This document shows positions 31,591 to 35,619 of a stretch of 35,619 nucleotides of DNA, piece after piece. Source of the stretch: Chitinophaga pinensis (lineage in GTDB: Bacteria > Bacteroidota > Bacteroidia > NS11-12g > UBA9320); the NCBI GenBank assembly GCA_945890595.1, contig CAMDCQ010000002.1, forward strand, positions 1 through 35,619, in the 5' to 3' direction. The notes under the pieces are model-generated. The model searched no databases and had not been told where the DNA came from. It saw only the letters and a list, made by a program, of their open reading frames with translations. Made by a program: the position numbers and the translations under genes. Within the stretch, counting starts at the first letter, position 1. The number at the start of each line of letters is the position of its first letter.

Positions 31591-32043
31591 TTATTTTAGG
31601 GTATTCGTCCTTTTGGGATGTCTATTCTTGGTTACATCTACTATAAATCTATTGGCAAGTAGTTTTCTGCCCAATAGCGTTGGAAATCGCATTTTAGAAC
31701 GATTGCTCAAGTTAAATGTGCTCCTGAAACTGTGACCATTTATTTCCACATCCATTTTAATTTGATATCTTGTGGTTACAATACCATTTGAACTACGCAC
31801 TTTTTTAGTTTTAAACAAAGTGGTTGTATGTTCTTTCCCCGTGTATTCTGGGTGGGTTTTATTAAGTAGGATAAAAACCAAAATGTGCTCTCCATCAGGC
31901 GTTACTCTTTCTTCACTATAGCAACAGTCTATGGCACTATTATACGCGCCAGTATCCGTTTTTGATTTAAGTTTAAATATGCCTACTTGAGGTAAATTTA
32001 TCTCCTCGTGCATGCCGAGTATATTCAGGGATGATGCGTCCAT
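31591..32043 (-). CDS. RimK-associated retropepsin-like protease domain protein
   Basis: The 150-residue protein matches the family often labelled ATP-dependent zinc protease (COG4067), which has a retropepsin-like fold. It shows LPQVGIFKLKSKTDTGAYNS (17-36) with the DTG catalytic motif at 30-32, VRSSNGIVTTRYQIKMDVEI, and the end RSKMRFPTLLGRKLLANRFI plus VDV. Such domains usually lie beside or are fused to RimK-type glutamate ligases. No RimK gene is visible here; the neighbours are CorA (3 bases upstream) and MscS. Met11 is a possible alternative start. Proteolytic activity has not been generally shown. Confidence 0.82.
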   Translation of the reverse strand: MDASSLNILGMHEEINLPQVGIFKLKSKTDTGAYNSAIDCCYSEERVTPDGEHILVFILLNKTHPEYTGKEHTTTLFKTKKVRSSNGIVTTRYQIKMDVEINGHSFRSTFNLSNRSKMRFPTLLGRKLLANRFIVDVTKNRHPKRTNTLK

Positions 32044-32046
32044 AAC

Positions 32047-33093
32047 CTATAACCACTTTTTCTTTTTAAAGAATAGAATAATAAAAGTTACCACTAAAAC
32101 CATTAAACCAATGACGGTGGGGTAGGCCCAAGCTACTTTAGTTTCTGGCATGTACATAAAATTCATTCCATAAAATCCTGCAATAAAGGTAATAGGGATA
32201 AAAATAGCAGACATAATGGTGAGCAGTTTTATCATCTCATTCAGACGATTAGTTTGTTGTGCGAAGTATAAATCCGACAAAGAGTTTACGTGGTCTAGCT
32301 GTCGGCTCAGAGAATCTATATTATGTTTTGCGTTATGCGATATGGACGTAAATAGTTTAGTCACAAAACTAGAAAGAGCAAAAAATTCTGACGTAGTGAG
32401 TGCCTCAATTATTTCACTAGATATGCGCGCATCTTTGTGTACCTGCAGAAGGTCTTTTTTAACAGCATGCAGAGAACTTAAGTTAATAGCGTTGTCGTTA
32501 CTAGCAATTTCAGACTCAAGTGACAATAGGCTGTCTTCAGAGCTGTCACTAATAAGCGTATATTGGTCCACAATGGAATCACATAGGAGAAAAAAAAGGT
32601 AATCAACACTTTTTTTACGGATCGGGCCATAATTGTTTTCCATGCGGGTTCTAATATTTTGAAAAACGTCTTCTTCTATTTCTTGTAAGCTAATGATTAC
32701 ATTCTCCCCTAAGATAAAACTGATATGCTCGGTGTCGTGCAAATCATATTTTTTCATTTTAAAGGAGCAGAAAAGATGTTTATCCGTTTCCCATTGCTTT
32801 GATCGTTGGGAAAAATCAACAGCATCAGCCATCAAGAAAGGGTCTATCCGAAAAAAGTGTTCTATAGATTCGAGTGTTTTTTTGTCTTCTAATGGATATA
32901 AATTTAACCAGATATATTTATCTTGATGCTCAGAAAGAAGGGGCTGTAAGTCATCCCATTTTTTTTCGATGGATTTTTTATAATATATATCGTTATAGAC
33001 TATACAGTCCATGTTCATGACACCGTTATCCTTTTCAAGATTGTACGAAATAGGACTATTAAATAGTTTCTTGTTCCTTTTTCTTGAGCTCAT
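32047..33093 (-). CDS. corA: CorA-family Mg2+/Co2+ transporter
   Basis: The 348-residue protein has a large N-terminal cytoplasmic domain with a long helix, then two C-terminal membrane helices (about 288-307, 326-342). The GMN selectivity motif sits between them (YGMNFM, Gly309-Met310-Asn311). The tail FFKKKKWL is typical. The pentamer carries Mg2+ and other divalent metals into the cell. The ATG at 33093 overlaps MscS by 35 bases; Met26 or Met28 (33018 or 33012) would give a start closer to the usual family length, so the N-terminus is uncertain. It is co-transcribed with fabH and mscS upstream and the protease gene downstream. Confidence 0.92.
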   Translation of the reverse strand: MSSRKRNKKLFNSPISYNLEKDNGVMNMDCIVYNDIYYKKSIEKKWDDLQPLLSEHQDKYIWLNLYPLEDKKTLESIEHFFRIDPFLMADAVDFSQRSKQWETDKHLFCSFKMKKYDLHDTEHISFILGENVIISLQEIEEDVFQNIRTRMENNYGPIRKKSVDYLFFLLCDSIVDQYTLISDSSEDSLLSLESEIASNDNAINLSSLHAVKKDLLQVHKDARISSEIIEALTTSEFFALSSFVTKLFTSISHNAKHNIDSLSRQLDHVNSLSDLYFAQQTNRLNEMIKLLTIMSAIFIPITFIAGFYGMNFMYMPETKVAWAYPTVIGLMVLVVTFIILFFKKKKWL

Positions 33094-33937
33094 TATTTTT
33101 ATAAACGATGATTCGATGTGGGTATGGTATTTCTATAGTATTGGCTTCAAACTCTTTTTTAACGGTGTAGAATAGGTCCGTTTTTAAAGCAAATCCTTCT
33201 TCTTGGGTATCCGTCCATATATACGCTCTTAAGGTTATTCCTGAATCACCCCATTTTATAATTCTAACATCCACAGCAGGCTTATTTTCGTTGGTTTCTG
33301 CTAGTGACCTATAATCACGGTATAATGGATGGTTCAATGCGCTTTTCTGAATAATGTCAATAGCAGTATCCATATTAGAGTCGTAACTTATTACAAAAGG
33401 TATTCTATTCATAACCCGTTCATCTTTAATATTGGAGTTATGTATAGTCTCACTACTTATCATGGAGTTAGGAATGACAATGCGTTTATTTTCAAAATCG
33501 CGAATAACCGTATGTCGTAGCGTAATATCTTCTACATAACCTTCATCAAGTTCTCCTACCTTTATAAGATCGCCAACCCTAAAGGGTTTAAACATGACCA
33601 AAAAAATACCCCCTATAATATTTGAGAAAGCCTGTTGAGAGGCAAAACCAAGTATTGCAGCAAATATTCCAGCGCCAGCAAATAGTGTTTTGCCCACGTT
33701 TTTGAGGGGAGGAATAGTGTAAATAATAGCAATGACCCCAACGGTATAAATAAGAAAGGAAAGGGTGTTGTAAAGAAATTTTAGTCCCGTTATTTTAGCG
33801 TCGTCATCCGACGTGTCACTATAGGTTTTGCGAATACTTCGTTTGATAAGGGCTTTTCCTAGCTGTACCAATAAGTACGAAACTAAGGTGATAATTCCTA
33901 TCTGGATCAGCTCTTTTTGGGATATGCCAGCTACCAT
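33059..33937 (-). CDS. small-conductance mechanosensitive channel (MscS family)
   Basis: The product has 292 residues from the ATG at 33937. Three hydrophobic segments occur in about 1-110 (IQIGIITLVSYLLVQLGKAL, FLYNTLSFLIYTVGVIAIIY and the pore helix LFAGAGIFAAILGFASQQAF). The beta domain follows with FKPFRVGDLIKVGELDEGYVEDITLRHT and RIVIPNSMIS. The pore helix and the PFRVGD motif are diagnostic. These channels open under membrane tension to release solutes on osmotic down-shock. I chose the ATG at 33937, which overlaps the fabH stop by 7 bases; the longer frame to 33988 would overlap fabH more and adds unlike residues. Confidence 0.92.
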   Translation of the reverse strand: MVAGISQKELIQIGIITLVSYLLVQLGKALIKRSIRKTYSDTSDDDAKITGLKFLYNTLSFLIYTVGVIAIIYTIPPLKNVGKTLFAGAGIFAAILGFASQQAFSNIIGGIFLVMFKPFRVGDLIKVGELDEGYVEDITLRHTVIRDFENKRIVIPNSMISSETIHNSNIKDERVMNRIPFVISYDSNMDTAIDIIQKSALNHPLYRDYRSLAETNENKPAVDVRIIKWGDSGITLRAYIWTDTQEEGFALKTDLFYTVKKEFEANTIEIPYPHRIIVYKNNELKKKEQETI

Positions 33938-34935
33938 CTTATAAGTGCACTTGCCCAGGTAAATCCACTGCCAAATGCCGCCAAACAAATCAAGTCTCCT
34001 TCTTTAACTTTACCAGCTAACTTAGCTTCTGCCAATGCTATGGGTATAGAAGCAGCGGTTGTATTGCCGTATTTTTGGATGTTGTTAAAGACTTGATCGT
34101 CTCTTAAGCCCATCTTTTGTTGTACAAATTGAGAAATACGGAGGTTTGCTTGATGGGGTATGAGCAAGTTTATATCAGTGCTTTTTAAATTATTTTGTGT
34201 TAAGGCTTCACCTATTACCTGCGGAAATCGGGTAACTGCATGCTTGAAAACAAACGTTCCGTTCATATATGGATAAATGGCCTCGTCGTCTTTTCCTGCA
34301 CCATCTATTATTTCAGGAACCCAACGTCGTGTGCTTGGCCCAAGTAGCGTAAGCTCTTCTGCAAATTCACCTTGCGAATGCAAGTGCGTAGAGAGGATAC
34401 CTCTATCAGCGTTTGGACTTTTGGATACAATTGCTGCCCCTGCTCCATCGCCAAAAATAACCGTTACTCCGCGTCCTTTAGTGGATTTATCAAGACCGCC
34501 GCTATGATATTCAGAGCCCACTACCAGAATGTTTTTATACATGCCTGTTTTGATGTATTGGTCTGCTATAGACAGGGCGTATACAAAACCACTGCATTGA
34601 TTTCGTACATCTAAGGCACCTATGGTATCTAGTCCTAAGTCTTTTTGCAGTGTAACACCGGGTCCAGGAAAATAGTAATCCGGACTTAAGGTAGCGAATA
34701 TGATAAAATCTATTTCAGTTTTATCTATTCCAGCATCAGCAATGGCATTTTTGGATGCTTCAAGAGCCATAGAAGATGTGCTCTCACTGTTATCTTTAAT
34801 CCAACGTCTTTCATTAATACCCGTCCGCTCAACGATCCACTCGTTGTTGGTGTCCATTATGCTAGCAAGGTCATCATTGGTTACAACATTGCTAGGAACA
34901 TAATAGCCCATACCTTTTATTATAGCACTATTCAT
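33931..34935 (-). CDS. fabH: 3-oxoacyl-[acyl-carrier-protein] synthase III
   Basis: The 334-residue thiolase-fold enzyme condenses an acyl-CoA primer with malonyl-ACP, the first step of fatty-acid synthesis. The catalytic triad is complete: Cys114 in DVRNQCSGFVYAL, His261 in LLIPHQANLRI and Asn291 in KYGNTTAASIPIA. WIVERTGINERRW (33-45) near the N-terminus and FGDGAGAAIV (161-170) are also typical. In Bacteroidota, branched-chain acyl-CoAs, which the fused E1 dehydrogenase in this window could supply, are common primers; that link is inference. Secondary-metabolite KAS III enzymes look similar, but nothing nearby points to such a pathway. It leads the operon with mscS and corA. Confidence 0.94.
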   Translation of the reverse strand: MNSAIIKGMGYYVPSNVVTNDDLASIMDTNNEWIVERTGINERRWIKDNSESTSSMALEASKNAIADAGIDKTEIDFIIFATLSPDYYFPGPGVTLQKDLGLDTIGALDVRNQCSGFVYALSIADQYIKTGMYKNILVVGSEYHSGGLDKSTKGRGVTVIFGDGAGAAIVSKSPNADRGILSTHLHSQGEFAEELTLLGPSTRRWVPEIIDGAGKDDEAIYPYMNGTFVFKHAVTRFPQVIGEALTQNNLKSTDINLLIPHQANLRISQFVQQKMGLRDDQVFNNIQKYGNTTAASIPIALAEAKLAGKVKEGDLICLAAFGSGFTWASALIRW

Positions 34936-35477
34936 CGGTGCAATTTAAGAAGAAAATGGAAAAGAGTAGAAATGATTTTTTCTGGTGTTTTACCAATGCA
35001 TATTGAGTTTGCAGACATGTCATGCGTAAGCCACACATGGTGTCCCTATATGAAGGCTTTATTATGCAAGAAGACTATGCATTGCCACTGCAGTTGTAAG
35101 TATCAGTCTATACGCCTATGGCTAATCATGTATGGTAACTACATAAAAGTGAACGCGGTAAGGCAACAGCATGCATTACGTAGTCACAGTGTATGAATCG
35201 GCGTGCTAATTGGTTTTGTGAGTAATAATTTTTTTTTGACAAAACAACTTGCTTGTTATCAATTAATTGCGTATTTTCTTTGCACTTTTTTTCTTCACAC
35301 TTTTTTCTTCCAAAAAAATTTTCCTATTTTCGGGATAGAACAAAACTCTAATTGCGGATTTATGAACTCTAAATAAGCAATACATTTTAAAAGTCAAGTA
35401 ACTATATAAAACACACTAAAAATAGTGACGGAAGGGGTATGTTCTGTAAACAATGTAAAACTGTAAAAACTAGACCT
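34936..35477. other. 540-base intergenic region between fabH and a divergent secreted-protein gene
   Basis: No credible gene is found; a 74-codon plus-strand frame at 34972-35196 has an unlikely composition rich in Cys, His and Met. The part at about 35215-35345 is strongly T-rich and holds a near -7 element, TATTTTCG (35325-35332, one mismatch to TAnnTTTG), which could serve the gene at 35478 with a leader of roughly 140 bases. Nothing else was recognised. Confidence 0.45.
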
Positions 35478-35619
35478 ATGAAAAAAACAATCAAAACACT
35501 AACTTTAGCTACTATGATAGCCGCTTCTTTCACTGCTTCTGCTCAATGGGCTACCAATGCCTCCAATACAGGATCTAGCTTAAAAATAGGATTAACCACT
35601 TTGGGCCAGGGCTTTGATT
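35478..35619 (+). CDS. secreted protein, N-terminus only (cut by window end)
   Basis: The first 47 residues are visible. A clear signal peptide (MKKTIKTLTLATMIAASFTASAQ, cleavage expected after SAQ) is followed by WATNASNTGSSLKIGLTTLG. The mature start is Ser/Thr/Asn-rich and beta-like, resembling exported Bacteroidota proteins, but no family can be assigned. The ATG at 35478 is the only sensible start. The gene is divergent from fabH across a 540-base region. Confidence 0.75.
   Translation, partial: MKKTIKTLTLATMIAASFTASAQWATNASNTGSSLKIGLTTLGQGFD

Noticed and set aside
31481..31735. 84-codon plus-strand frame overlapping the end of the ABC exporter gene
   Set aside because: Shadow of the ABC gene and of the minus-strand protease gene.
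34972..35196. 74-codon plus-strand frame after fabH
   Set aside because: Unusually rich in Cys, His and Met, no domain or start signal; probably a chance frame.
1..35619. CRISPR array or tandem repeats
   Set aside because: No regularly spaced direct repeats were seen anywhere in the window.

Overview
The window looks like a chromosomal segment of a Bacteroidota bacterium, most likely a Flavobacteriales-type organism. The reasons are its AT-rich DNA, a type IX secretion (T9SS) C-terminal sorting domain, a TonB-dependent receptor with a carboxypeptidase-regulatory-like N-domain, a fused branched-chain 2-oxoacid dehydrogenase E1, DUF4292/TPR lipoproteins, and several good matches to the Bacteroidota -7 promoter element TAnnTTTG. 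Three blue-light flavoprotein-related genes suggest, but do not prove, a sunlit aquatic habitat.

Positions 1-7.6 kb are an accessory region. It opens with an IS3-family element (61-1281), followed by an intact tRNA-Arg(CCT) at 1421-1492 and a decayed second tRNA-Arg(CCT)-like sequence at 1750-1815. Next come three plus-strand paralogues of a membrane-anchored protein (R1 2624-3721, R2 3952-4906 with a frameshift, R3 5834-6640). They share a C-terminal effector-like domain of about 105 residues but carry different N-termini: seven membrane helices in R1, signal peptide plus periplasmic part plus one helix in R2 and R3. Two paralogous small minus-strand genes (1877-2158, 4930-5193) sit divergently upstream of R1 and R3. 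This set is the best candidate here for an undescribed system, plausibly membrane-tethered one-component regulation with small partner proteins. Two orphan small ORFs follow.

From 7.8 to 16.8 kb, minus-strand genes dominate: a Rieske-like lipoprotein beside 3-hydroxybutyryl-CoA dehydrogenase, then a tightly overlapping cluster transcribed as flippase, dUTPase, sugar nucleotidyltransferase, TPR lipoprotein and DUF4292 lipoprotein, preceded by a TonB-dependent receptor. A T9SS-exported protein is divergent from the receptor. The plus-strand genes from 17.6 to 21.1 kb are the fused E1 dehydrogenase, a conserved unknown and a methyltransferase.

From 25.1 down to 21.1 kb is a light-related minus-strand operon: SDR-like protein, DUF2256 mini zinc-finger protein, DASH cryptochrome, DUF429 putative nuclease and a photolyase-related protein that seems to have lost most Fe-S ligands. 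Two clear rho-independent terminators close the S41 protease and ndk genes. The plus-strand operon nrnA-FKBP lipoprotein-ABC exporter is coupled by ATGA overlaps. The last block (minus strand) is fabH, an MscS channel, CorA and a RimK-type retropepsin-like protease, followed by a 540-base gap and the start of a secreted protein cut by the window edge.
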